From Solidesulfovibrio carbinolicus (GTDB taxonomy: Bacteria; Desulfobacterota; Desulfovibrionia; Desulfovibrionales; Desulfovibrionaceae), in contig NZ_CP026538.1 in NCBI RefSeq assembly GCF_004135975.1, forward strand, positions 3,410,001-3,474,000: a stretch of DNA of 64,000 nucleotides. Direction: 5' to 3'. The notes beneath the pieces were generated by a model, which did not search any database, had not been told where the DNA came from, and saw only the letters and a program-made list of their open reading frames with translations. A program made the position numbers and the translations under genes. Shown here piece by piece: positions 42,352-51,211 of the stretch; within the stretch, counting starts at the first letter, position 1, and every line of letters starts with the position of its first letter.

Positions 42352-44139
42352 ATGAACGATTCCCTGGCGCCCGTCATCCAGGCCACGCTGGATCTCCATT
42401 TCGGTCGCCTTGACCCGCTGGTCAGCGCGCCCGCGGCCCGCCCGCAGCTCATCCAGGCCGCCGCCACGCTTATGCGGCGCATTGCCGAAAACATCCTGGC
42501 CGTGCCGGACGACTGCCCGGTGGACACCCTGGTCCAGCGCCACGTCTTCGCCAAGGACAAGGCCCTGCCGGCCTGGCTCGTCAACCGGGGGCTGGTGACC
42601 TGCGACAACGACCGCCAGCAGTTGGAATCCTCGGTGCGAAAACTCCTGGCCCATCCGTTCAATCGGCGGCGTTTTTTGGATTTTCTCAGCAACGAACTGC
42701 TCTACCACCGTTGGCTGTGGGCGCGCGAGGACGACAAGCGCCATTTTCCCATCCGCTGCGCCAACGAACTGCGGGAGAACGGCTACTGCCTGGAACTCAA
42801 CACCTTCGACCACGTCATCAAACTCGGCGACAACATCATCGCCCCCCCGGGCAAGATCGACGACGCCGCCCACTGGCGGCTGCGCTCCATCGGCACGGTC
42901 TGCCTGGTCGATCTGGCGGCCAGGCCGGTCTTCGACTACACCGCCCGGCTGCTCGAAGCGAAATACAAGACCACATTCATCCTCGACACCTTCAAGGCCC
43001 TTTTTACCGCCGCCGGCCGCAATCCGGGCAGCCCCGAGCGCCAGGCCGCCCTGGTCATGGGCGAAATCCCCAAGGTCTTCACCCTGGCCGACCATGCCAA
43101 GCCCCTGGGTGTGACGGGCGAGGCCAGCTCCCTGGAACTGCTGCGTCGGCTGCTGGCCGCCTTTGACCGCCAAACCAGCCGCAACTGCCCGGAATCGCGC
43201 CTGCGCCTGGGAGCCGAGCCGCCCCAGGGCGTGGCCAACCGGGTGGCGGCCATGATCTGGCTGCGCCGCACCCTGGGCAGAGTCAAGAAGGAGCAACAGA
43301 AAAAAACCAGCCCGGCCCGAGGACACAAAGTGGCCGAACGCACCGTGCTGTTGGCCGCCGCCGACCAGAAAAGCATCCTGTATTTCAACCTCTTCGCCGA
43401 CCCCGCCGACACAGCCATCAACCCCTGCCATATCCGCGGCGTGGACGACGAATCCATGACCGTGGTCTCCCCGCGCGGCAACCGCTTAAACGACGCCGCC
43501 CCGGGCCAGGAAGTCAGCGGCTACTTCGCCGTGGTCGGGGCCAACAAGAAAAGCACCTACTGCGATTTCCGCACCACGGTGGAATCGGTCGCCTGCCCGG
43601 ACGACAGCCACTGCCTGGTGGAACTCTCCATCCCGGCCACCTTCGAACTCACCCGGCGCAACCACAAGCGCCTGCCCGTGGACCCCGGTTCGGTGGTGCT
43701 GTTCGAAATGGCCGCCCCGACCCCGGCCGCGGACTGGAACCTGTTCAATGCCCTGGAGAAATGGCCGCGCCCGTTTTGCATCATCCCCGACGGCCTGGGG
43801 CACTGCCGCATCAAAGACCTCTCGGCCGGGGGGATGCTGCTGGAAATCCACCACGACGCGCCGGCCTGCCCGTTCTTCACCGAAGACCGCCGCGACCATC
43901 CCCTGCTCGTCCAGGTCAAGCTGGCCGGCAAGCCCAACGCCGCCCCCTTGTGGCTGGGCATCCGGGCCGAGGCCAAGCGCATCCGGGATTTTCCGCCGCT
44001 GCGCAAAAAATACGTGGGCTTTCAGTTCGTGGAGGCCGGCGAAGTGCGCAACGAGCGCTCGGTGCGCTTTTCACCGGTGGGCAAGGACGGGCTGTACCTC
44101 ATCAACGACTGGATCTTCCGCAACGGCCTGGGAAAATAG
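42352..44139 (+). CDS. PilZ-domain protein (putative cyclic di-GMP receptor)
   Basis: 595 aa, soluble. The N-terminal 400 residues are unrecognised (MNDSLAPVIQATLDLHFGRL onward) and include a basic linker (KKEQQKKTSPARGHKVAER). The C-terminal part carries a PilZ-type ligand pattern: RRNHKRLPVD (R-x3-R) and, about 50 residues later, CRIKDLSAGGMLLEI (D-x-S-x-x-G). A preceding YcgR-like beta domain (LLAAADQKSILYFNLFADP and CDFRTTVESV) is likely. ATG 42352 follows CAGG. Its output is unknown. Confidence 0.8.
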   Translation: MNDSLAPVIQATLDLHFGRLDPLVSAPAARPQLIQAAATLMRRIAENILAVPDDCPVDTLVQRHVFAKDKALPAWLVNRGLVTCDNDRQQLESSVRKLLAHPFNRRRFLDFLSNELLYHRWLWAREDDKRHFPIRCANELRENGYCLELNTFDHVIKLGDNIIAPPGKIDDAAHWRLRSIGTVCLVDLAARPVFDYTARLLEAKYKTTFILDTFKALFTAAGRNPGSPERQAALVMGEIPKVFTLADHAKPLGVTGEASSLELLRRLLAAFDRQTSRNCPESRLRLGAEPPQGVANRVAAMIWLRRTLGRVKKEQQKKTSPARGHKVAERTVLLAAADQKSILYFNLFADPADTAINPCHIRGVDDESMTVVSPRGNRLNDAAPGQEVSGYFAVVGANKKSTYCDFRTTVESVACPDDSHCLVELSIPATFELTRRNHKRLPVDPGSVVLFEMAAPTPAADWNLFNALEKWPRPFCIIPDGLGHCRIKDLSAGGMLLEIHHDAPACPFFTEDRRDHPLLVQVKLAGKPNAAPLWLGIRAEAKRIRDFPPLRKKYVGFQFVEAGEVRNERSVRFSPVGKDGLYLINDWIFRNGLGK

Positions 44140-44153
44140 GCCCCAAAAGCAAA

Positions 44154-44183
44154 CCGGCCCCGAAGCTCGCGCTTCGGAGCCGG
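44154..44183. terminator. Hairpin between convergent pilZ and symporter genes
   Basis: CCGGCCCCGAAGC (44154-44166) and GCTTCGGAGCCGG (44171-44183) pair at 12 of 13 positions across a TCGC loop. Confidence 0.65.
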
Positions 44184-44189
44184 CCGCCT

Positions 44190-45242
44190 TCAGCTCCCGG
44201 CGCGGGCTGGGAGGGGCTCGGGCAGACCGCCCGCGTCGGGAGCCGGGTGGGGAACCTTGTTGAACCGGTCGGCAAACCGGCCGGCCATGATGGAGCACAC
44301 AAAGAGCTGGAGCTGGTGGTAGAACATGATGGGCAGCACAATAAGGCCCAAGGCCGGATGCGCCCCGAACAGCAGCCGGGCCATGGGCACGCCGGAAGCC
44401 AGGGTCTTTTTGGAGCCGCAAAAAATCGCCGTGATCCGGTCTTCTTCCGAAAAGCCGCACCAGCGCGACACCTTGGACGAGACCAATAGGGCCGTCGCCA
44501 GGAAAATCGCCGCACCGGCCAGGGTCAGGAAGATGACGCCCAGGCCGTTGTCGCGCCACAGCCCCGAAGCCGTGGAGTCGCAAAACGAGCTGTAGACAAG
44601 CATCAGGATGACGAGCTTATCAAAAGTATTGATGCATTTCTTGTGGCGCGAAGCCAGATTGCCCACCATCGGCCGGGCCACCTGCCCGAGCACGAAGGGC
44701 AACAGCAGCAGCGTGGCGATGTTGAGCATGGCCTGCCCCAGCGACAGCCCGCCCGTGGCCCCACCTTCCATGGCCAGGCCGATGATGGCCGGGGTGAGCA
44801 CGATGCCGAGCAAGCTCGACAGCGTGGCGTTAAAAATCGCCGCCGGCACGTTGCCCTTGGCGATGGCCGTCATGGCCACCGACGAGGAAATGGTGGACGG
44901 CAAGGCGCACAAATAGAGAAACCCGAGCATCAGCCCCTCGGGAATCAGCCCGCCAAAGGCGAATTTGAACGGAATATAGAGCAGCGGGAAAACAACGAAG
45001 GTCAGGGCCTGCACCAGCAGATGCAGCCGGACGTTGGCCAGCCCGGCCAGAAGCGACCGGGTGGAAAGAGCCAGGCCATGCAGGAAAAAGACCGCGAAGA
45101 TGCCGACGTCGCTGGCCACGTCGGCGTGCATCGCTCCACCGGCTGCCCCGAATTTCGGAAAAGCGGCCGCCAGAAGCACCGCCGTGAGCATCCCCGCCAA
45201 AAACCAATCCGAAGCCATCTTGCGCAACAGTTTGCCGACCAT
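44190..45242 (-). CDS. Bile acid:sodium symporter (SBF/BASS, YfeH-like) family transporter
   Basis: 350 aa with about ten membrane helices. GIFAVFFLHGLALSTRSLLA near the N-terminus, ALPSTISSSVAMTAIAKGNV (crossover helix), IFCGSKKTLASGVPMARLLF and GLIVLPIMFYHQLQLFVCSI are the signatures of the YfeH/SLC10A7-like branch. The substrate is unknown; organic anions are likely. ATG 45242 with AAGGAGCGGG upstream. Divergent from an araC-type regulator that may control it. Confidence 0.88.
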   Translation of the reverse strand: MVGKLLRKMASDWFLAGMLTAVLLAAAFPKFGAAGGAMHADVASDVGIFAVFFLHGLALSTRSLLAGLANVRLHLLVQALTFVVFPLLYIPFKFAFGGLIPEGLMLGFLYLCALPSTISSSVAMTAIAKGNVPAAIFNATLSSLLGIVLTPAIIGLAMEGGATGGLSLGQAMLNIATLLLLPFVLGQVARPMVGNLASRHKKCINTFDKLVILMLVYSSFCDSTASGLWRDNGLGVIFLTLAGAAIFLATALLVSSKVSRWCGFSEEDRITAIFCGSKKTLASGVPMARLLFGAHPALGLIVLPIMFYHQLQLFVCSIMAGRFADRFNKVPHPAPDAGGLPEPLPARAGS

Positions 45243-45334
45243 CGTTCCCGCTCCTTGCTTTGGGTGACGGTCTTGTAGCCCTGGACGTCTGGTCCGTCTT
45301 GCGCCAATATGACAAATCATAGCGAGAAACGGAC

Positions 45335-46129
45335 ATGCCGCGCGAACGCACCCCCCCGCCGCTGACCCGACTGCCCCGGCTCGTCTTCGGGCGCAGCGAA
45401 GCCCTGCCGGCCGACTCCCTGGCCCGGGCCCACAGCCATCCCTTCGGCCAGCTCTCCTACGCCGGCGAAGGGGTCATCGAAGTGACCACGCCCGTCAGCA
45501 GCCACGTGGCCCCGCCCCGGCGGGCCGTCTGGGTTCCGCCGGGGCTGCTCCACGAAGTGACCACCACCCGGCCGGCGGCCATGCGCAGCCTCTACATCCG
45601 GGCCGATCAGACCATCTTTTGCCCGCCGCGCTGCCTGGTGCTGCGGGTAACGAGGCTTGCCCGGGAACTCATCCTGACCGCCGCCGCCCTGCCGCCGGAC
45701 TATGACGAGGACGGCCCGGCCGGCCGGTTGGCCCACGTGCTCCTCGACCAGCTGGCCACCCTGCCCGAAGCGGACTTAAGCCTCCCCTGGCCGGCCGACC
45801 CCGCCCTGGCCGCCCTGTGCCGCGAGCTGCGAGACGCTCCCGACGACGACCGCGACATGGACGCCCTGGCCAGACAGGCCGGCATGAGCGGGCGCACCCT
45901 GGCCCGGCGGTTCGAGGCCCAAACCGGCCTGCGCTTCGGGGCCTGGCGACGCCGCCAACGCCTGCTCGCCGCCCTGGGCCGGCTGGAAGCCGGAGACAAT
46001 GTCACGGCCGCCGCCCTGGAAAGCGGCTACGCCTCGGTGTCGGCCTTCGTGGCGGCGTTTCGGGACATGTTCGGGGCGACGCCCGGGACGTTTTTACGAC
46101 AGCGCAAACAGGAGGGAGGAATCCCATGA
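45335..46129 (+). CDS. AraC-family transcriptional regulator
   Basis: 264 aa. An N-terminal cupin sensor (HSHPFGQLSYAGEGVIEVTT; PRRAVWVPPGLLHEVTTTRP) and a C-terminal double helix-turn-helix (MDALARQAGMSGRTLARRFE and VTAAALESGYASVSAFVAAF, then FGATPGTFLR). This YdhB/NimR-like architecture usually senses small effectors and controls a neighbouring transporter; the divergent symporter is the natural candidate. ATG 45335. Overlaps the acetyltransferase gene by 4 bp. Confidence 0.9.
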   Translation: MPRERTPPPLTRLPRLVFGRSEALPADSLARAHSHPFGQLSYAGEGVIEVTTPVSSHVAPPRRAVWVPPGLLHEVTTTRPAAMRSLYIRADQTIFCPPRCLVLRVTRLARELILTAAALPPDYDEDGPAGRLAHVLLDQLATLPEADLSLPWPADPALAALCRELRDAPDDDRDMDALARQAGMSGRTLARRFEAQTGLRFGAWRRRQRLLAALGRLEAGDNVTAAALESGYASVSAFVAAFRDMFGATPGTFLRQRKQEGGIP

Positions 46130-46596
46130 CGGACATCCGCTTTTGCGACGGCGGCGCGGAACTGCTCGATGCCATCGAACCGCTGTGGCGGGCGCTCTCC
46201 GAGCACCACGCAACCATCAACCCCGATTTCGCGACGTTGTTCCGGCAGCGGCCCTTTATCGTGCGCAAGCGGGCCATCCTGGACAAGCGGCCGGCCGCCC
46301 TGCTCGTCCGGCTGGCCTTGGCCGACGACACCCCCGTGGGTTACTGCGTCGCCGCCCTGGGGCCCGACGGAGCCGGAGAGATCGACTCCATTTTCATCGC
46401 CGCAGCCCATCGGAGCCAAGGAATTGGCGAATCGCTCCTGCGCCATGCCCTTGACTGGCTCGACGCCCGAGGCGCGACCGGCGTCAGCGTGGCCGTCGTC
46501 CCCGGCAACAACCGGGCCCTGGCCTGGTACGGCCGGTTCGGGTTCGCGCCGAGGCTTACGACCCTGACGCGACTGGCGGATCGGGCAGAACCTTGA
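46126..46596 (+). CDS. GNAT-family N-acetyltransferase
   Basis: 156 aa. The acetyl-CoA-binding motif A is clear: IDSIFIAAAHRSQGIGESLL (residues about 86-105), followed by VSVAVVPGNNRALAWYGRFG. The substrate is unknown. ATG 46126 overlaps the araC-type stop, GGAGGGAGG upstream. Its 3' end overlaps the convergent FIST/phosphatase gene by 41 bp. Confidence 0.88.
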   Translation: MTDIRFCDGGAELLDAIEPLWRALSEHHATINPDFATLFRQRPFIVRKRAILDKRPAALLVRLALADDTPVGYCVAALGPDGAGEIDSIFIAAAHRSQGIGESLLRHALDWLDARGATGVSVAVVPGNNRALAWYGRFGFAPRLTTLTRLADRAEP

Positions 46597-48724
46597 TGGC
46601 GACAAGCGTCACGTCGTCTTCGGGCTCGACCTCGCCGAGAAATTCCCGCAGCCCGGCCAGGACGGCGGTCACGATGTCGGCGGCGGGCTTGTCGCTGTGC
46701 CGACCAAGCAGTTCCCGCACCCGGTCCTTGCCGAACATCTCGCCCTTGTCGTTTCGCGCTTCCCACAGACCGTCCGTGGCCAGCAGGGCCACCTGCCCGG
46801 GAAGGAGCCCGGCGGCGCTGTTCTCGGCGTAGCGGGCCTCGGTGACGATGCCCAGGGGCGGGCCGCCCTTGTCCGGGATGTCGCCGGTCAGCCCCGTGGC
46901 CGCGTCGTAGAGCATGATGGGGTCATGGCCGGCCCGCACCCAGTGCAGGCGCTTTTTCTCGATGTCGATGGCCAGGTAAAAAAGCGTCATGAACCGGCCG
47001 GAATCGGCCAGATCAGCGCACATGAGGCGGTTGACGTCGTCGATGACCGCAGCCAGGGACCCGGGCTGGAAGGAGCGCATCCGTAAAAATGCCCGGGCCG
47101 TGGTCATGAGCAGGGCGGCGGCGATGCCATGGCCGGTGACGTCGCCGATGATGACCCCGAAACGGCCTTGCTGCTCATTGGGCGCGTGGATGAAATCGTA
47201 ATAATCGCCGCCGGTTTCGTCGCTATATAAGCTCGTGCCGGCGATGTCGAAGCCAGGCAGGCCCGGGGCGGCCTGGGGCAGCAGGTTACGCTGCACCTCC
47301 TCGGCCAAGGCGAGCGCCTGGCGCAGCAGCTCGTTTTTGCGTTGAATCTCCAGCTTGGCTTCGTTTATCTCTTGATTGATGGAGCGCATGAGCGCCTGGG
47401 AACGCTCCTTCTGGGCTTCCAGGCGCGAGCGGGCCTGGGTGGCCCGGTCCAGGGCGCGCGTCAGCGACCGGACTTCACGAGCCAGGGCCTCGGCCTCGCC
47501 GGCCGGACAGGGCAGCTCTTCCAAGGGCGCGCCGGCGGCCGCTTCGGGGCGGTCGCCGCCCAGCAGCACGGCGACCAGGGAGCCGTTTTGCAGATGCAGC
47601 GGCAGGCCCGGAGCCGAGGGCGCGATCTCGCCGTGGCAGGAGAAGCCGGCCACGGGCGTTCCCGGCGGCAGGGCGGCGGCCAGGCGGTCGATTTCTTCCG
47701 ACGACTTGGTGCCCAGGATGTCCTTGCGGGTGGAGCAGGAAAAAAGGAGCACGCCGGCCGGTCCGGGCCGCATGGCCCGGGCGTCGGCGGCCAGCCCCTT
47801 GGCCATGACTTTGATGTCGGCCAGCATGTCGCCCCGCGTGGCTTCGGCCAGTTGCACCATGGCCCCCTCGGCCACGCCGGCCGGGAACTGGATGCTGCCG
47901 TCGCCCTCGCTGTAAAAGGCCGGGGCGCGCAAAATAAACGTGTCGGATTTTTCGCAGGTGACAGCCAGGGGCAGCTCCACCGCCGGCTCGGCATGGGGGC
48001 CGAGGTAGCGGCGGTAGAAATCCAGGGCCGTGCGCTCGCCGATGCGGCTGACCACATTGCCGGACACGCCGGTGACCCGCGCCCGGTCGCCGATGGGCCG
48101 CCAGCCCTTGGACACGCGCATGGCCAGGGGGATGTCGCCGGCCAGGAGCAGAAAGGGCGCGTCGTGGAGCAGGATTTCACGGCCGGCGAACTGGCGCACC
48201 GGCCGCCGGTCGGCCAACTGCCGGCCGGCCACGCCGCCAAGCACCAGGCAGTCCGGGCCAAGGGCCTGGCCCAGGGCGCGGCTTAGATCCTCCACCCCGC
48301 CCCGGCCGCCGTCGGGAAAGGTCAGGCACAGCACGGGATCTGCCCCGCCAAGGGCGGCCAGGGCTTCGCCCGCCGCCCGGGCGGCCGCCGCACCGAGATC
48401 CGCGCCGGGAACGGCGAAATCCCGGACCACGCCGACCGAGGCCCGGACGTTCTCGCCGCCAAAGGCAATGAGCAGCACGGCGTCGTCGGTGACGCCGCCG
48501 GTTAAGGACAGCTCGCCGCAGGAGGTTCCCCCGGCCAGGGGGACGCCCGGAAAGGCGGCTTCCACGCCGCGCAGCAACTCGCCGTGGTCGTAGCCCACCC
48601 CGGCAAAAAGCAGCAGGCCTGCCGGCGCGGCCCCGCCAAGGCCCCGCCGGCAGGCCTCCGCCGCCCCGCGCACGGCGCAGGCGGCGTCCAGACAATTGGC
48701 GTGTCCAACAGCCATACGCAGCAT
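46556..48724 (-). CDS. FIST-sensor SpoIIE/PP2C-type serine phosphatase
   Basis: 722 aa soluble signalling protein. FIST_N (residues about 15-220: LLLFAGVGYDHGELLRGVEA, LAGGTSCGELSLTGGVTDDA) and FIST_C (RYLGPHAEPAVELPLAVTCE; GVLLFSCSTRKDILGT) form a ligand sensor; a coiled coil (about residues 430-500) leads to a SpoIIE-like phosphatase with DETGGDYYDFI, VIIGDVTGHGIAAALLMTTA and LLATDGLWEARND, and metal-binding Asp residues present, including EPEDDVTLVAIKV. ATG 48724 with AGGAGG 6 nt upstream. Such proteins drive partner-switching anti-sigma systems; no partner is adjacent. Confidence 0.9.
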   Translation of the reverse strand: MLRMAVGHANCLDAACAVRGAAEACRRGLGGAAPAGLLLFAGVGYDHGELLRGVEAAFPGVPLAGGTSCGELSLTGGVTDDAVLLIAFGGENVRASVGVVRDFAVPGADLGAAAARAAGEALAALGGADPVLCLTFPDGGRGGVEDLSRALGQALGPDCLVLGGVAGRQLADRRPVRQFAGREILLHDAPFLLLAGDIPLAMRVSKGWRPIGDRARVTGVSGNVVSRIGERTALDFYRRYLGPHAEPAVELPLAVTCEKSDTFILRAPAFYSEGDGSIQFPAGVAEGAMVQLAEATRGDMLADIKVMAKGLAADARAMRPGPAGVLLFSCSTRKDILGTKSSEEIDRLAAALPPGTPVAGFSCHGEIAPSAPGLPLHLQNGSLVAVLLGGDRPEAAAGAPLEELPCPAGEAEALAREVRSLTRALDRATQARSRLEAQKERSQALMRSINQEINEAKLEIQRKNELLRQALALAEEVQRNLLPQAAPGLPGFDIAGTSLYSDETGGDYYDFIHAPNEQQGRFGVIIGDVTGHGIAAALLMTTARAFLRMRSFQPGSLAAVIDDVNRLMCADLADSGRFMTLFYLAIDIEKKRLHWVRAGHDPIMLYDAATGLTGDIPDKGGPPLGIVTEARYAENSAAGLLPGQVALLATDGLWEARNDKGEMFGKDRVRELLGRHSDKPAADIVTAVLAGLREFLGEVEPEDDVTLVAIKVLPDPPVASGS

Positions 48725-48845
48725 GGGAACCTCCTGAACCGGCCGGTGAAACGACACCGGCCAGTCTAGCCGTTGTCGTCGAGGCGGCGACAAAAGGCAA
48801 GACGCGGCGCGCCTGAAAGGCTTCCCCTCCCGGGCGCGCCCGCTT

Positions 48846-49421
48846 TTAAGCGTGGAGCTTGCCCAGCACCCAGGCCATGTTTTTGCCCAGGTTTTCCATG
48901 GTGGTCATGCCTTCTTCGTCCGACGACACGTCGCCGGGGGCCAGTCCCCTCCCGAGATTCCAGTAGCTCGAACCGGCCACCACCACCTGATTGATGAGGT
49001 AGAAGTGGTTGATGGCGTCGAACACGGCAATGCCACCGCCCCGGCGCACGGCCACGGCCGAGCCGCCGACCTTGCGGGCGAAAAAGCCCCCGTTGGCCAG
49101 GGCCACCATGCCGGCCCGGTCGATGATGGATTTCATGTTGCTTGTCACGTTGGCGAAATAGGTCGGCGAACCGAGGATGAGGCCGTCAGCGGCCCGCATC
49201 TTGTCGATGAGGTCGTTGAGCCCGTCTTTTTTGATGGCGCAGTGGCCGTCTTGCCTCTCCCAGCATTTCATGCAGGCGATGCAGCCGAGATAATTGATGC
49301 CGTGCAGCTCCACCAGTTCGGTCTCGATGCCGGCGGCGGCGATGGGTTCTAGGGCCTTTTGCAGCATGAGAAACGTGTTGCCGCCCTTGCGCGGGCTGCC
49401 GTTTATGGCCAGAACTTTCAC
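48846..49421 (-). CDS. Iron-sulfur flavoprotein / NADPH-dependent FMN reductase
   Basis: 191 aa flavodoxin-like fold. FMN loop AINGSPRKGGNTFLML, Cys motif LGCIACMKCWERQDGHCAIK (residues about 44-63) expected to bind a 4Fe-4S cluster as in Isf proteins, and ILGSPTYFANVTSNMKSIID. Electron carrier between ferredoxin/NAD(P)H and a flavin acceptor. GTG 49421 with AAGGAG about 7 nt upstream, overlapping the stop of the preceding flavin reductase gene. Last gene of the HxlR-linked operon. Confidence 0.88.
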   Translation of the reverse strand: MKVLAINGSPRKGGNTFLMLQKALEPIAAAGIETELVELHGINYLGCIACMKCWERQDGHCAIKKDGLNDLIDKMRAADGLILGSPTYFANVTSNMKSIIDRAGMVALANGGFFARKVGGSAVAVRRGGGIAVFDAINHFYLINQVVVAGSSYWNLGRGLAPGDVSSDEEGMTTMENLGKNMAWVLGKLHA

Positions 49422-49990
49422 TTCGCTTCTCCTTTCTTCAGGGCCTTGCCCACGCTCCAGGCGTCGGCCACCTGGTTGCCCAGGGTCCAGTAGCGGTTGT
49501 CGGGCATGGTCAGCAGCAGGGGATTCCATTTTTCCACGGCGATCTTGCCGTCCGCCGCAATGGCCTCGTCGGCCCAGACCGTCTTGATCTCGCCGATAAA
49601 AAAGGTGTGGGTGGCCAAGTCCACGGCCTGATCAAGAACCACCTCGTAACACAGCGGGCATTCCCGGATCAGGGGCGCGCCGGGCGTGTCGCCGTAATAG
49701 ACGTCGAAGATCGCCGACTTGTCGGCGTTTCGCCCCGAAGCCAGGCCGCAGTAGTCGGTTTTCTCCACCAGGTCCGGCCCGGGAAAGCACAGGGAAAAGG
49801 CCCCGGTTTCCTGGATGCGGCCATGGGTCCATTGGCGGTGGTTGATGCCCACGCCAATGCGGGGCGGCTTGATGGTGACGCGGGTGATCCAGGCGGCGGC
49901 CATGAAATTGGCCCGCCCTTCCGCCAGGGTCCCGACCAGGGCCACGGGCATGGGCGGCAGCTGGTTGGGGTCAAGGCGCACTTTTTCCAT
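49418..49990 (-). CDS. Flavin reductase-like (split-barrel FMN-binding) protein
   Basis: 190 aa. PVALVGTLAEGRANFMAAAW, RIGVGINHRQWTHGRIQETG, FSLCFPGPDLVEKTDYCGLA and CYEVVLDQAVDLATHTFFIG are typical of the flavoredoxin-like branch found in sulfate reducers. ATG 49990. It begins one base after the stop of the upstream paralog (49992..50558), with which it shares the DYCG block. Confidence 0.9.
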   Translation of the reverse strand: MEKVRLDPNQLPPMPVALVGTLAEGRANFMAAAWITRVTIKPPRIGVGINHRQWTHGRIQETGAFSLCFPGPDLVEKTDYCGLASGRNADKSAIFDVYYGDTPGAPLIRECPLCYEVVLDQAVDLATHTFFIGEIKTVWADEAIAADGKIAVEKWNPLLLTMPDNRYWTLGNQVADAWSVGKALKKGEAK

Positions 49991-49991
49991 A

Positions 49992-50558
49992 CTACTTCAG
50001 CTCCTTGCCGATGGAGAACCCCAGGCCCAGGTTGGCGCCGAGGCCGTAGTAGTGCCGGTCTTCCGGGGCATAGACGATGGGGTCGATCAAAAGCGGATCG
50101 GGCTTGCCGTCCTTCATGGCCGCCTCGTCCACCTTCACGTCCATGACCTCGCCCACGAACATGGTGTGCATCCCGAGATCTTCGATACGGATGACCTTGC
50201 ATTCGAGCACCAGGGGACATTCGGCCACGTAGGGCGCGTCCACCAGTTCGCTTTTCACGGCCGTAAAGTTGCACGCCGCGAACTTGTCGGCGTTTTTGCC
50301 CGAGACGATGCCGCAGTAATCCACCTTGGCCACGTCCTTGGCCGAGGCGACATTTATGGTATAGGCCTTGCGCTCCATGATGGCGGCGTAGCTATGGCGG
50401 GGCTTTTGCAGCGAGACGGTGACGCACACCGGCTTGGAGCAGCAGATGCCGCCCCAGGCGGCGGTCATGAGATTGGGCTTGCCCTCGGCGTCATAGGTGC
50501 CGACCAGCCAGGCCGGGGTGGGCAGGGCCATGGTCTTGGAACCGATGGAAACTTTCAT
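49992..50558 (-). CDS. Flavoredoxin-like flavin reductase
   Basis: 188 aa. TPAWLVGTYDAEGKPNLMTA, WGGICCSKPVCVTVSLQKPR, YTINVASAKDVAKVDYCGIV and LECKVIRIEDLGMHTMFVGE resemble Desulfovibrio flavoredoxin, an FMN protein linked to thiosulfate or hydrogen metabolism. ATG 50558 with AAAGGAG about 6 nt upstream. Tandem paralog of the next gene; both follow the nitroreductase. Confidence 0.9.
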   Translation of the reverse strand: MKVSIGSKTMALPTPAWLVGTYDAEGKPNLMTAAWGGICCSKPVCVTVSLQKPRHSYAAIMERKAYTINVASAKDVAKVDYCGIVSGKNADKFAACNFTAVKSELVDAPYVAECPLVLECKVIRIEDLGMHTMFVGEVMDVKVDEAAMKDGKPDPLLIDPIVYAPEDRHYYGLGANLGLGFSIGKELK

Positions 50559-50578
50559 GAAAAACTCCTTTGTCCGGC

Positions 50579-51088
50579 CTACCAGCCGTTGCGATGGATG
50601 CGTTCGGGCTTGAAACGGTCGATCTTCTTGAATTCCTGGGCCGGATGGCCAAGGACCACCAGCGCATGGGGCGTAACACCCTCGGGGAGCTGCAACAGCC
50701 CGGCCATGGCCGTCATGCGCTCCTGCTGCGGATACAGCCCGCACCACACCGACCCGATACCCAGGCCCCGGGCGGCCAACATGAGGTTTTGCGTGGCCGC
50801 GGCGCAGTCGAGCACCCAATTGCCGGGGTATTTTTCCAAAGACAGCTCGGCGCACACGATCACCGCCGCCTGGGCGGTCTTGCACATGGCGGCGTAGGGA
50901 TGGATGCCGGGGATGGCGTCGAGCAACGCCCGGTCGGTCACGGCCACGAAATGCCAGGGCTGGGCGTTGCCGGCGCTGGGGGCGGCCATGGCCGCGCGCA
51001 GCAGGGTTTCCAGATCGGCTTCGGCCACGGCCGCGTCGGTGTATGACCGGATGCTGCGCCGGGTATAGAGCGCTTCGAACAGGTCCAT
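50579..51088 (-). CDS. Nitroreductase family protein
   Basis: 169 aa FMN-dependent oxidoreductase: FEALYTRRSIRSYTDAAVAE, LLRAAMAAPSAGNAQPWHFV (FMN-binding), DCAAATQNLMLAARGLGIGS and VWCGLYPQQERMTAMAGLLQ. Reduces nitro compounds, quinones or flavins. ATG 51088 with AAGGAGG upstream. First gene of a minus-strand operon (nitroreductase, two flavin reductases, Fe-S flavoprotein) divergent from hxlR. Confidence 0.92.
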   Translation of the reverse strand: MDLFEALYTRRSIRSYTDAAVAEADLETLLRAAMAAPSAGNAQPWHFVAVTDRALLDAIPGIHPYAAMCKTAQAAVIVCAELSLEKYPGNWVLDCAAATQNLMLAARGLGIGSVWCGLYPQQERMTAMAGLLQLPEGVTPHALVVLGHPAQEFKKIDRFKPERIHRNGW

Positions 51089-51176
51089 GGGGCCTCCTTG
51101 TCGGTTTCCGCTTTACGCTAGGGGGAAATTCTGCCAGTATGCCCAAAAAAGCAAGTAGGCACATTTAAGTTCAGTA

Positions 51177-51192
51177 GTATCCTTTTGGATAC
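51177..51192. promoter_or_regulatory. Probable HxlR operator
   Basis: GTATCC-TTTT-GGATAC, a perfect inverted repeat between the divergent nitroreductase and hxlR genes, 20 bp before the chosen hxlR start. HxlR/YodB/HypR regulators bind such short palindromes. Confidence 0.6.
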
Positions 51193-51211
51193 CATGAAAA
51201 GGAGCGGCGTC

